Made by a program: the position numbers and the translations under genes. Under the pieces are notes generated by a model that did no database searches, was not told where the DNA came from, and saw only the letters and a list, made by a program, of their open reading frames with translations. From an uncultured Clostridia bacterium (lineage in GTDB: Bacteria; Bacillota; Clostridia; Oscillospirales; JAAYOS01), in contig CALXAZ010000098.1 of the NCBI GenBank assembly GCA_944386395.1, forward strand, positions 1 through 14,527: 14,527 bases of DNA. The letters run 5' to 3'. Of this stretch, positions 8,262 through 14,392 are shown piece by piece (position 1 is the first letter of the stretch; every line of letters starts with the position of its first letter).

Positions 8262-9125
8262 ATGTGGGTGGTCTACGCTTTTGGCTCAGCGTTCTTTGCC
8301 GGTGTCACATCCATCCTCGCAAAGATTGGCATCAAAAACACCGATTCACACCTTGCCACAGCTCTCAGAACCGTCATTGTACTGGTGTTCTCTTGGCTGA
8401 TGGTGTTTATCGTCGGCTCTCAACACTCCATGGCAGATATAAGTGGCAAAACTCTGCTTTTCCTTATCCTATCCGGGCTTACAACCGGCGGCTCATGGAT
8501 ATGCTACTTTCGTGCCCTTCAACTCGGCGATGTGAATAAGGTCGTTCCGATAGATAAATCTAGCACAATACTGACAATGTTGCTTGCATTTATATTCCTT
8601 AGTGAACCTATCAATGGCATAAAATCGGCTGCTATGCTGCTTATAGCTATTGGTACATATATGATGATTCAACGAAAGGCTGATAGCGCACCCGGGGCTT
8701 CCGGTTACAAATGGCTCATATATGCGCTGCTCTCTGCCGTATTTGCAAGCCTAACATCTATTCTTGGAAAGATAGGTATTGAAGGGGTTGAGTCCAATCT
8801 TGGAACTGCTATCAGGACAATCATCGTACTGATAATGGCGTGGGCAATAGTATTCGTTACCCATAAGCAGAGAGAGATAAAAACAATTGACAGGCGCAGC
8901 TGGATGTTTATCGCTCTCTCCGGGCTTGCAACCGGCTTGTCCTGGATGTGCTATTACCGTGCTTTGCAGGATGGACTTGCAAGCGTAGTCGTACCAATCG
9001 ATAAGCTCAGCATACTTGTTACCGTGGCATTTTCCTACGTTGCATTTAAAGAGAAGCTCTCTGTCAAATCAGGAATTGGGCTTACCTTTATCATCGCGGG
9101 TACCCTTATGCTACTGATTAAATGA
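8262..9125 (+). CDS. EamA/DMT-family membrane transporter
   Basis: A 287-residue hydrophobic protein with about ten membrane helices, the normal size and layout of drug/metabolite exporters of the DMT superfamily. It is made of two EamA repeats, residues ~1-138 and ~146-287, that still resemble each other strongly: AGVTSILAKIGIKNTDSHL against ASLTSILGKIGIEGVESNL, and SWICYFRALQLGD against SWMCYYRALQDGL, each followed by VVPIDK. The substrate is unknown; relatives export amino acids or small metabolites. GGAGG lies shortly before the ATG. It has its own promoter and is not part of the glp-like operon. No plus-strand terminator with a T tail is seen after it; the hairpin at 9191-9216 could act from both sides. 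Confidence 0.9.
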   Translation: MWVVYAFGSAFFAGVTSILAKIGIKNTDSHLATALRTVIVLVFSWLMVFIVGSQHSMADISGKTLLFLILSGLTTGGSWICYFRALQLGDVNKVVPIDKSSTILTMLLAFIFLSEPINGIKSAAMLLIAIGTYMMIQRKADSAPGASGYKWLIYALLSAVFASLTSILGKIGIEGVESNLGTAIRTIIVLIMAWAIVFVTHKQREIKTIDRRSWMFIALSGLATGLSWMCYYRALQDGLASVVVPIDKLSILVTVAFSYVAFKEKLSVKSGIGLTFIIAGTLMLLIK

Positions 9126-9180
9126 CAGATTTTTACTTATATCAAATACACCTCCTTAAAAATTTATAGTATATCTGATT

Positions 9181-9216
9181 AAAACAAACTATGCCCGGAG
9201 GAAAACCTCCGGGCAT
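9181..9216 (-). terminator. Intrinsic terminator facing the decayed minus-strand genes
   Basis: ATGCCCGGAGG (9191-9201) and CCTCCGGGCAT (9206-9216) form a perfect 11-bp stem with a 4-base loop. Read on the minus strand it is followed by AGTTTGTTTT, a usable T-rich tail; on the plus strand no T run follows. It therefore best fits the end of a minus-strand transcription unit, of which only debris is left, although it could also stop transcripts of the EamA gene. Confidence 0.75.
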
Positions 9217-9248
9217 GGTGCTATTAAATCTTAGTCTAAAAAGCATTA

Positions 9249-9350
9249 TCAGCGCTTGGAGAACAGGGAGAGCGCGGCGGGCATCCTTAAGAGCGTACTA
9301 AAGCGCTCTGAATACCTATTATCCTTGATATGCCTGGATTTTCCGTTCTT
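9249..9350 (-). pseudogene. C-terminal fragment of an unidentified gene
   Basis: A 33-codon minus-strand frame, open from just after an in-frame TAA, ends in a TGA at 9249-9251. Its last residues, FSTLLRMPAALSLFSKR, read like a genuine protein end, and the strong minus-strand terminator follows about 30 bases later. There is no start codon or ribosome site, so this appears to be the surviving tail of a deleted or decayed gene. It is not in frame with the lipoprotein remnant to its right, and I do not recognise the family. It may equally be the true C-terminus of that remnant after an internal deletion. Confidence 0.4.
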
Positions 9351-9378
9351 TTACTTAAAAATTTCTCCCACTATTTAA

Positions 9379-9800
9379 TTAAACCTGATAATGCATATCC
9401 GTACTAAAACGGGAACTGCCATAGGTCGTGTTGCACTCCACAATGGGGAAATTTTCAAGTGACTGTACCGGGTCAGCGCGCAGGTAATTGCTCCCCGGCT
9501 CACCTGTAGAAAGCTTCACTGCAACATTTCCCTACGGATCTGCTTCCAGTGCCTGGTACCCTCTGAGCTGATTCCCGCAGTCATGTAGACAATAGGGTGC
9601 CTAAAGGTCAATCGTTTCGTCTTTCTTAGCTTCTTGGGATGCAACGGAGCCACTGCTTTCCGATACCCGGGTTGTATTCGACTCCGGCTGCGGAGAAAAA
9701 GACTTTCAGGCGATTGAGTTGTCACGCTCGTTGCGCATCCTGCAATTATCCATGTCAGAAGAACAAGCGACAAAAAAGCTCCGATTACTTTTTTCCTATG
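9379..9800 (-). pseudogene. Decayed DUF362-family lipoprotein gene
   Basis: On the minus strand a good ribosome site AGGAGG (9810-9805) is followed at the right distance by AT-AGG-AAA-AAA, where an ATG appears to have lost its G. The next codons give a lipoprotein signal (VIGAFLSLVLLTWIIAGC) with a lipobox cysteine. A one-base loss in a T run (9696-9700 on the plus strand) shifts the frame; the neighbouring frame then reads a Ser/Gln/Glu-rich linker (SPQPESNTTRVSESSGSV) up to a TAG at 9601-9603. The first frame resumes with PIVYMTAGISSEG, and a third frame with an in-frame TAG at 9532-9534 gives GNVAVKLSTGEPGSNYLR and FPIVECNTTYGSSRFSTDMH before a TAA at 9379. These match the opening of DUF362 proteins, which usually run about 300 residues further; the rest is gone. 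The intact protein would have been a membrane-attached lipoprotein of unknown function. Confidence 0.75.
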
Positions 9801-9867
9801 GTATCCTCCTGTTTTAACGGATTTTCCTGTATTTAAATCATCAGATACATCTTAATATCTTGATTTT

Positions 9868-9896
9868 ATTATAAGAGCGCCCTTATAAAATATCTA
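9868..9896 (-). promoter_or_regulatory. Promoter left over from the DUF362 pseudogene
   Basis: On the minus strand TAGATA (9896-9891) and a perfect TATAAT (9873-9868) are separated by 17 bases, about 60 bases upstream of the pseudogene's ribosome site. The spacer and -10 box overlap an imperfect palindrome, TTATAAG...CTTATAA (9870-9888), which could be an operator. Confidence 0.5.
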
Positions 9897-9915
9897 ATAC
9901 TTATCGTTTATCTTT

Positions 9916-9954
9916 AACCATGCGCTGTACGTATGGTTAAAATTGAACCATACG
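9916..9954. repeat. Three-armed inverted repeat, candidate operator
   Basis: AACCATGCG (9916-9924), CGTATGGTT (9930-9938) and AACCATACG (9946-9954) are one motif in alternating orientation. The second and third arms form a perfect 9-bp dyad with a 7-base spacer; the first and second also pair over TTTAACCAT/ATGGTTAAA. The cluster lies about 20-60 bases upstream of the -35 box of the pseudogene promoter and behind the terminator of the ATPase gene, so it fits a binding site for a dimeric regulator, or two mutually exclusive hairpins if transcribed. Confidence 0.55.
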
Positions 9955-9975
9955 ATAGATATTACTGATAAAAGC

Positions 9976-10012
9976 AAAAAATTGGCGTCAAGCCAATAAG
10001 ACTTGACGCCAA
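9976..10012 (-). terminator. Intrinsic terminator of the metal ATPase gene
   Basis: TTGGCGTCAAG (9982-9992) and CTTGACGCCAA (10002-10012) form a perfect 11-bp stem. On the minus strand the hairpin is followed by a T run (9981-9976), about 40 bases after the ATPase stop codon. Confidence 0.92.
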
Positions 10013-10052
10013 AAATCGGTTTCTACCGCATTTGTCCTCGTGCATAAAAAGC

Positions 10053-12056
10053 TCAGAGATTTTTTACAAGCAAAGCCCGGATGGCATTAAATACAGCAAT
10101 AATCATTACGCCCACATCAGCAAAGACTGCCAGCCACATATTTGCAAATCCTAAAGCCACCAACACAAGACAAATCAGCTTTATCCCAATAGCTACCACG
10201 ATGTTCTGATAAACGATACGCAAACACTTGCGGCTGATTTTAATTGCCTTAGATATCTGCATTGGGTCATCATCCATCAGCACTACATCGGCGGCCTCAA
10301 TAGCAGCGTCAGAACCCATGGCACCCATGGCAATGCCGATGTCGGCTCGACGCAGTACCGGAGCATCGTTTATGCCATCGCCCACAAAGGCAAGCTTGGT
10401 CTTATCACTGTGCTTCATCTTCAGCAGTTCTTCCACTTTTTCCACTTTGTCCGCTGGCAACAGTTGGCTGTATACCTCATCAATGCTCAGGGCTTCGGCC
10501 ACTTGGTCGGCGACCTTCTTGGCATCGCCGGTAAGCATAACGGTCTTGCGAACACCCGCCTCTTTCAGGGTCTGAATGGCCTGCTTGGAGTGGGGCTTCA
10601 CTACGTCCGAAATGACTATATGTCCCGCATATTTGCCGTTGATGGCCACATGGATGATAGTACCCACACTGTGACAGGAGATGTACTGTACTCCCAACCG
10701 GTCCATCAGCTTGTCATTTCCGGCAGCTACCTCCACACCATCCACCTTGGCAATCACACCATTGCCACTGATCTCCTGAATGTCGGTGACCCTGCTGCGG
10801 TCGATTTCCTTGCCGTAAGCTTTCTGGAGGCTCTTACTGATGGGGTGTGAAGAAGCGCTCTCCGCCAAAGCGGCGTACTCCACCAGCTTGGCATTCTCTA
10901 TTTCGCTGTGATGGATGCCGTCGACCTCAAAGACCCCCTGCGTCAGGGTACCAGTCTTATCAAAAACAACTACCTTGGTTTTGGACAGGATCTCTAAGTA
11001 GTTGGAACCTTTTACCAGAACGCCTGCCTTGCTGGCACCGCCGATCCCAGCGAAGAAAGACAAAGGGATGGAGATAACCAACGCACAAGGGCAGCTGGCT
11101 ACCAAGAAAGTGAGAGCTCGATAAATCCAAGTTTCCCATCCGGCATCCAGACCCATAATGAGCATTCGCACCAGCGGCGGGAGAATGGCAAGGGCTAGTG
11201 CGGCGTAGCAGACTGCCGGTGTGTAAATCTTGGCAAATCGGGAGATAAAGCCTTCCGACTTGGATTTGCGAGAAGAAGCATTTTCTACCAGATCCAGAAT
11301 TTTGGAAACTGTAGACTCTCCAAACTCCTTGGTGGTTTGAATTTTCAGAAGACCGGTCATGTTAATACAACCGCTTATGATTTCATCCCCGGTCTTGATC
11401 TCACGAGGGAGACTTTCTCCAGTGAGTGCAGCAGTGTTTAAGGTGGAGGAACCTTCCACCACAGTGCCGTCAATAGGTACCTTTTCACCGGGCTGTACCA
11501 CGATAATGGTACCAACACAAACCTCATCCGGGTCTACCTGTTTCAATTTGCCATCGTGCTCGATGTTGGCGTAGTCTGGGCGAATATCCATCAGATCACT
11601 GATATTTCTACGGCTCTTACCCACGGCATAAGACTGGAACCATTCGCCCACTTGGTAGAACAGCATGACAGCAATGGCCTCCAGATAATCGCCGTTCTCA
11701 TACACAGCCAGTGTCAAGGCCCCCAATGTGGCCACTGCCATGAGAAAGTTTTCGTCAAAGACCTGACCGTTACGGATACCTTTATATGCCTTTCGCAGGA
11801 TATCATATCCAATGATTAGGTAGTCTATCAGAAAAATGGTCAGGCGGACCCAACGACCTGCTCCACCCAACAGGTTAAAGATGGCAGAACCCAAAGCCTG
11901 GAGTATCAGCAACAACGTGGTGGCAGCCAGGATGCGCCACAGCATCACTTTTTGTTTTCTGGTCATGCCAGTGGAAGGTCGCGCTGCTATGATTTGGAGA
12001 ATCAAGGCAAGAAGCGCAACCACAATTAGCAGACCATTTACAATATATTCCTGCAT
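10053..12056 (-). CDS. Zn/Cd-type P1B heavy-metal efflux ATPase without N-terminal HMA domain
   Basis: A 667-residue P-type ATPase that pumps soft divalent metals out of the cell. Catalytic markers are complete: TGES at 212-215 (actuator), the metal-binding CPC at 322-324 in the sixth membrane helix, DKTGTLT with the phosphorylated Asp366, the HP pair 404-405 in SSHPIS, and GDGINDAP at 559-566. Lys626 in the seventh helix (GIKLICL) and Asp647 in the eighth (FADVGV) are the residues typical of the Zn/Cd/Pb subgroup (ZntA/CadA), which argues against copper. The N-terminus starts straight with membrane helices; the usual CxxC HMA domain is missing but is encoded as a separate protein just upstream. 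AAAGGA precedes the ATG. The gene is 110 bases downstream of the HMA gene and is probably cotranscribed with it. Family certain, exact metal inferred. Confidence 0.95.
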   Translation of the reverse strand: MQEYIVNGLLIVVALLALILQIIAARPSTGMTRKQKVMLWRILAATTLLLILQALGSAIFNLLGGAGRWVRLTIFLIDYLIIGYDILRKAYKGIRNGQVFDENFLMAVATLGALTLAVYENGDYLEAIAVMLFYQVGEWFQSYAVGKSRRNISDLMDIRPDYANIEHDGKLKQVDPDEVCVGTIIVVQPGEKVPIDGTVVEGSSTLNTAALTGESLPREIKTGDEIISGCINMTGLLKIQTTKEFGESTVSKILDLVENASSRKSKSEGFISRFAKIYTPAVCYAALALAILPPLVRMLIMGLDAGWETWIYRALTFLVASCPCALVISIPLSFFAGIGGASKAGVLVKGSNYLEILSKTKVVVFDKTGTLTQGVFEVDGIHHSEIENAKLVEYAALAESASSHPISKSLQKAYGKEIDRSRVTDIQEISGNGVIAKVDGVEVAAGNDKLMDRLGVQYISCHSVGTIIHVAINGKYAGHIVISDVVKPHSKQAIQTLKEAGVRKTVMLTGDAKKVADQVAEALSIDEVYSQLLPADKVEKVEELLKMKHSDKTKLAFVGDGINDAPVLRRADIGIAMGAMGSDAAIEAADVVLMDDDPMQISKAIKISRKCLRIVYQNIVVAIGIKLICLVLVALGFANMWLAVFADVGVMIIAVFNAIRALLVKNL

Positions 12057-12112
12057 ATCAATTATCCTTTCTATGCATTGCTTAATGGTTTGTTTTTTAT
12101 TTTAACAAGACA

Positions 12113-12144
12113 AGCGCCCCACAAGCAACTGCTTCCAGGACGCT
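12113..12144 (-). promoter_or_regulatory. Intercistronic hairpin between the HMA protein and ATPase genes
   Basis: On the minus strand AGCGTCC (12144-12138) pairs with GGGCGCT (12119-12113) with one U-G pair, and AAGCA/TGCTT pair inside, giving a two-part stem. A T-rich but interrupted tail (TGTCTTGTT) follows. It may be a leaky terminator that lowers ATPase relative to HMA protein, or a stabiliser of the upstream message end. Confidence 0.5.
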
Positions 12145-12166
12145 CTTTTAATGGAACCTTCTGTTC

Positions 12167-12385
12167 TCACAGGAAAATCTCGCAGTCAGGCTCTACCTTC
12201 TTGCAGGCCTTCTGCACACCCTCCATGACGCTGGCCACTTGTTGACCCTCTTCAAACTCCACAATCATTTTCTGAGTCATAAAGTTTACCGTAGCATTCT
12301 TAACACCTGTGGTTTTCCGTGCTGCATCCTCCATCAGGTTAGCGCAGTTAGCACAATCCACTTCGATCTTATAAGTCTTTTTCAT
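12167..12385 (-). CDS. Free-standing heavy-metal-associated (HMA) domain protein
   Basis: A 72-residue single-domain protein with the beta-alpha-beta ferredoxin-like HMA fold. The metal site is Cys11-Ala-Asn-Cys14 in EVDCANCANLMEDAARK, the form found in the N-terminal domains of Cd/Zn ATPases rather than the MxCxxC of copper chaperones. Two extra cysteines, Cys61 and Cys68, sit near the C-terminus and could add a ligand. It probably binds the metal in the cytoplasm and hands it to the ATPase encoded downstream, standing in for that protein's missing domain. GAGGAG precedes the start; a GTG codon directly before the ATG is also possible and would add one residue. It is the first gene of the metal operon. 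Confidence 0.88.
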   Translation of the reverse strand: MKKTYKIEVDCANCANLMEDAARKTTGVKNATVNFMTQKMIVEFEEGQQVASVMEGVQKACKKVEPDCEIFL

Positions 12386-12426
12386 CACAAAAGCTCCTCT
12401 CTAAAAATGCTTCTATATTTAATATA

Positions 12427-12450
12427 ACGATTAAATAATCGTTTAATCGT
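12427..12450. promoter_or_regulatory. Operator-like dyad of the metal efflux operon
   Basis: ACGATTAAA (12427-12435) and TTTAATCGT (12442-12450) form a perfect 9-bp inverted repeat with spacer TAATCG. On the minus strand it begins about where transcription should start, 6-7 bases after the -10 box. Position, AT-richness and symmetry are those of ArsR/SmtB-family (CadC-like) metal-sensor operators, which block the polymerase until metal binds. The sensor's identity is inferred; no such gene lies in the window. Confidence 0.65.
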
Positions 12451-12456
12451 AATGTC

Positions 12457-12485
12457 ATAATACCCAGAAAATGCTTCGCCGTCAA
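12457..12485 (-). promoter_or_regulatory. Sigma-A promoter of the metal efflux operon
   Basis: On the minus strand TTGACG (12485-12480) and TATTAT (12462-12457) are separated by exactly 17 bases, each one mismatch from consensus. It lies about 70 bases upstream of the HMA gene and directly abuts the dyad operator. Confidence 0.8.
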
Positions 12486-12589
12486 TACCTTTGATAATTA
12501 TCCTGCTGTTTGGGCAAAGGGTACTTCCGTTTGGGAAAAAGTGAGGTGCCGGTATATCAACAAGTATTTCGAATTGCAAAAAATTGGAC

Positions 12590-12620
12590 AGAAAGCAAAA
12601 GACCGGAGCAAAATGCTCCG
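12590..12620 (-). terminator. Intrinsic terminator upstream of the metal operon
   Basis: CGGAGCA (12604-12610) and TGCTCCG (12614-12620) make a perfect 7-bp stem with a 3-base loop; on the minus strand GTCTTTTGCTTT follows. It ends transcripts coming through the unidentified open frame to its right and insulates the metal promoter. Confidence 0.8.
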
Positions 12621-12641
12621 ACTTTCGTTTTAGCCACAGTA

Positions 12642-12884
12642 TTATATCCTTTTGAGCCGTCCGTTGTTTTCTGAACCTCGTATTTCCGCGTGGTCAAAGT
12701 AATCCGTAGTCACTTGATAATCCGGCTTAGCCCGACCGTAGGGCGGTCCGTTATGTCGGCAAACCAGGGAAATAAAGCAGCCGGTGCGGATACCCGCATT
12801 GTAGATCTGCTTCATGGCAATCAGACGACACTCGGTACTGACCTGCCCGGGTTTGGCGTTGCATACCGATCTGCGGGACCCTGA
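12642..12884 (-). CDS. Unrecognised short open frame, probably a gene remnant
   Basis: An 80-codon minus-strand frame between two stops whose translation looks like real protein: it contains MKQIYNAGIRTGCFISLV, then RHNGPPYGRAKPDYQVTT and DYFDHAEIRG, and ends GRLKRI. The first ATG is at codon 24 (12815-12813) and has no visible ribosome site, so either translation starts there weakly or the 5' part of the gene is missing. An intrinsic terminator follows about 20 bases after its stop, which supports it having been a transcribed 3' end. I cannot assign a family. It lies between the patatin gene and the metal operon and may be debris of an inserted element. Confidence 0.45.
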   Translation of the reverse strand, partial: SGSRRSVCNAKPGQVSTECRLIAMKQIYNAGIRTGCFISLVCRHNGPPYGRAKPDYQVTTDYFDHAEIRGSENNGRLKRI

Positions 12885-12973
12885 TTATGTTTGGTTTTAA
12901 GAACTATGATTTTAGTTTTTACCCATAAAACATTTCACTTTCCTTGCTGTTTTATCCTATGTTTTGCTTTATC

Positions 12974-13849
12974 TCAGGCAGAAAGAAATTTCATCAAATT
13001 CTCCTTCTGCGTGGAAAAATCTCTCCGACCAACATCATATAGTTCCAGTTCTGCTTTCTCTTTCATGGAATAAGTTCCCACGCGGATGGGCTCACTTGCC
13101 GCAAATACAAACGCAATGCCCTCCCGCTCCAGCGAAAACACATCTTTCATGTTCTCATTATACACGATATGCCGGCGGTCAATCGCATCCACGATGTTCG
13201 GATAACTACAGCAGACCCTGCTGTACAGTTTGCGCATACCCTGGGGCTTTCGTACATAGTCCCTATTCTTAGAAAGGATAACAACCAGCTTCTTGCAGCC
13301 CTGCTCCAAGGCGCGGCGAACCGGAATTGCATCGGTAAGACCCCCATCAAAATATGGTATCCCATTCAATTCCACCGGATGGCATACCACAGGAATGGCG
13401 CTGGAGGCCATAATTACGCGATAGTCATCCTGTTTCATCATTTCCCTGCCAAAGTATTCCGGTTTTCCCGTCAAAGCGTTTGTAACAACAGCTTCATACT
13501 CTGCCGGGTTTTTCATAAAAGCGGAAAAATCCAGCGGGTCTTTTCCTTCCGCACAGGTCAGATCACCGTATATATACTTCAGACCAAAGAGATCTCCGGT
13601 TTTCAGCAGGCTTTTCAATCCAAAATAGTTAGAGGAGTGGATGTGCTTGGTAAAAAACCGGAGATTTCTCTCTCTCTGTCCGGCCAGATAGGACGCTAAA
13701 TTACCTGACCCGGCAGATACGCCGATGCAATAATCAAATGCAATTTGTTCTTCCAGGAAAGCATCCAGAATCCCGGCGTTATAGGCACACTTCATTCCTC
13801 CGCCTTCTACTACCAATCCGATTTTTTTATGAGTTTTCGTTATAAACAT
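12974..13849 (-). CDS. Patatin-like phospholipase
   Basis: A 291-residue patatin-family (bacterial RssA/YjjU-type) lipid acyl hydrolase using a Ser-Asp dyad. The oxyanion loop is in VVEGGGMKCAYNAG (residues ~13-26), the nucleophile is Ser45 in GVSAGSGN, and the catalytic aspartate is Asp168 in PYFDGGLTDAIPV. The size is normal for this soluble group and there is no signal peptide. The usual oxyanion GGGxRG becomes GGGMKCA, common in this subgroup. The start at 13849 has an awkward ribosome site (AGGGG abuts the ATG), and the Rrf2 gene stops only 16 bases upstream, so translation is probably coupled to it. It likely acts on membrane phospholipids or acylglycerols; the substrate is unknown. No clear terminator follows. 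Confidence 0.9.
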   Translation of the reverse strand: MFITKTHKKIGLVVEGGGMKCAYNAGILDAFLEEQIAFDYCIGVSAGSGNLASYLAGQRERNLRFFTKHIHSSNYFGLKSLLKTGDLFGLKYIYGDLTCAEGKDPLDFSAFMKNPAEYEAVVTNALTGKPEYFGREMMKQDDYRVIMASSAIPVVCHPVELNGIPYFDGGLTDAIPVRRALEQGCKKLVVILSKNRDYVRKPQGMRKLYSRVCCSYPNIVDAIDRRHIVYNENMKDVFSLEREGIAFVFAASEPIRVGTYSMKEKAELELYDVGRRDFSTQKENLMKFLSA

Positions 13850-13865
13850 CCCCTAACTTAGGTAT

Positions 13866-14312
13866 TTATCCCTTTGATTCCAGATCCAGTTGATCTAATT
13901 TGCTGTAATACTTTTCTATGATCGACTGCAACGTGATAGACTGCATTTTCTTTTCTGCTGTTTCCTGAATCTCCTGATAAAAATCAGCAATGGTGAGCTG
14001 GATATAGACCCCTACACCACATTCCGGATTGGTATCCACATCCCAATGAAGCAATGGTTTATTGCCTTCTACTGCCCGGTAAACATCGAGTACCGTTATT
14101 TCGCTGGACTCACATGTCAGACTGGCATTTGCCTGCCCCTGTGTATTGGAGATGATACCTGCATTTTTTAGCGTAGCCATCAATTGCCGGATGTAAGCCG
14201 GGTTGGTCTTTACGCTTTCCGCAATCTTGGCGCTTGTTAGAGGCTGGCTTGCACCTAAGCTGAGAAAAACCAATATGTGCAGTGCATCGCTCAATTTTGT
14301 GGAGTATTTCAT
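13866..14312 (-). CDS. Rrf2-family transcriptional regulator
   Basis: A 148-residue winged-helix regulator with the Rrf2 pattern: MKYSTKLSDALHILVFL at the start, the recognition helix around SAKIAESVKTNPAYIRQLM, the wing NAGIISNTQGQAN, and then ITVLDVYRAVEGNKPLLHW. Rrf2 proteins that carry an iron-sulfur cluster have three clustered cysteines near residue 90-110. Here that region keeps only one (NPECGVG), with another cysteine in the wing region (TCESSE), so cluster binding of the IscR/NsrR type is unlikely; a YwnA-like, thiol-sensing or ligand-binding mode is more plausible. GAGGTGAG stands in front of the ATG. It is the first gene of an operon with the patatin gene, and its promoter is covered by a long inverted repeat, which suggests it represses itself and the lipase. 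Confidence 0.9.
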   Translation of the reverse strand: MKYSTKLSDALHILVFLSLGASQPLTSAKIAESVKTNPAYIRQLMATLKNAGIISNTQGQANASLTCESSEITVLDVYRAVEGNKPLLHWDVDTNPECGVGVYIQLTIADFYQEIQETAEKKMQSITLQSIIEKYYSKLDQLDLESKG

Positions 14313-14348
14313 GCGCTCACCTCAAAAAATATATTCATCTACTTATAA

Positions 14349-14376
14349 AGTATAAAATTACATGATATACTTACAA
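14349..14376 (-). promoter_or_regulatory. Promoter of the Rrf2-patatin operon
   Basis: On the minus strand TTGTAA (14376-14371) and TATACT (14354-14349) are separated by 16 bases, 37 bases upstream of the Rrf2 start codon. The -35 box lies inside the spacer of the inverted repeat described separately, and one repeat arm fills the spacer next to the -10 box. Confidence 0.55.
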
Positions 14377-14388
14377 CATGTAATTTTA
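14353..14388. promoter_or_regulatory. Long inverted repeat, likely Rrf2 operator
   Basis: TAAAATTACATG (14353-14364) and CATGTAATTTTA (14377-14388) are perfect 12-base arms with a 12-base spacer. The repeat spans the -35 box and most of the promoter of the Rrf2 gene, the usual place for an autorepressor. The spacer is wide, so two dimers, or binding by a single dimer to part of it, are both possible. Confidence 0.65.
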
Positions 14389-14392
14389 ATAA

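Noticed and set aside
9516..9773. An 85-residue minus-strand ORF starting at a TTG, looking like a small lipoprotein
   Set aside because: It is one of three frames through the DUF362 pseudogene; after the signal peptide its composition is not protein-like, while the neighbouring frames carry the family residues.
9866..9890. Resemblance of the TTATAAGAGCGCCCTTATAA element to the terminator at 8034-8064
   Set aside because: Both share a short GC core between AT arms, but the similarity is too short to argue for a repeated element; the first is better read as part of a promoter/operator.
12385..12579. A 64-codon minus-strand frame starting at a TTG just after the 12590-12620 terminator
   Set aside because: It covers the metal-operon promoter and operator and overlaps the HMA start, has no ribosome site and no ATG; taken as a chance frame, though its N-terminal half (LVDIPAPHFFPNGSTL) looks somewhat protein-like.
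12690..12884. Plus-strand ORF of 64 codons
   Set aside because: It is the antisense shadow of the better minus-strand frame 12642-12884, which is followed by a terminator.
12885..12973. Terminator after the patatin gene
   Set aside because: Only a widely spaced AAAACAT/ATGTTTT repeat is present; no compact stem with a T run.
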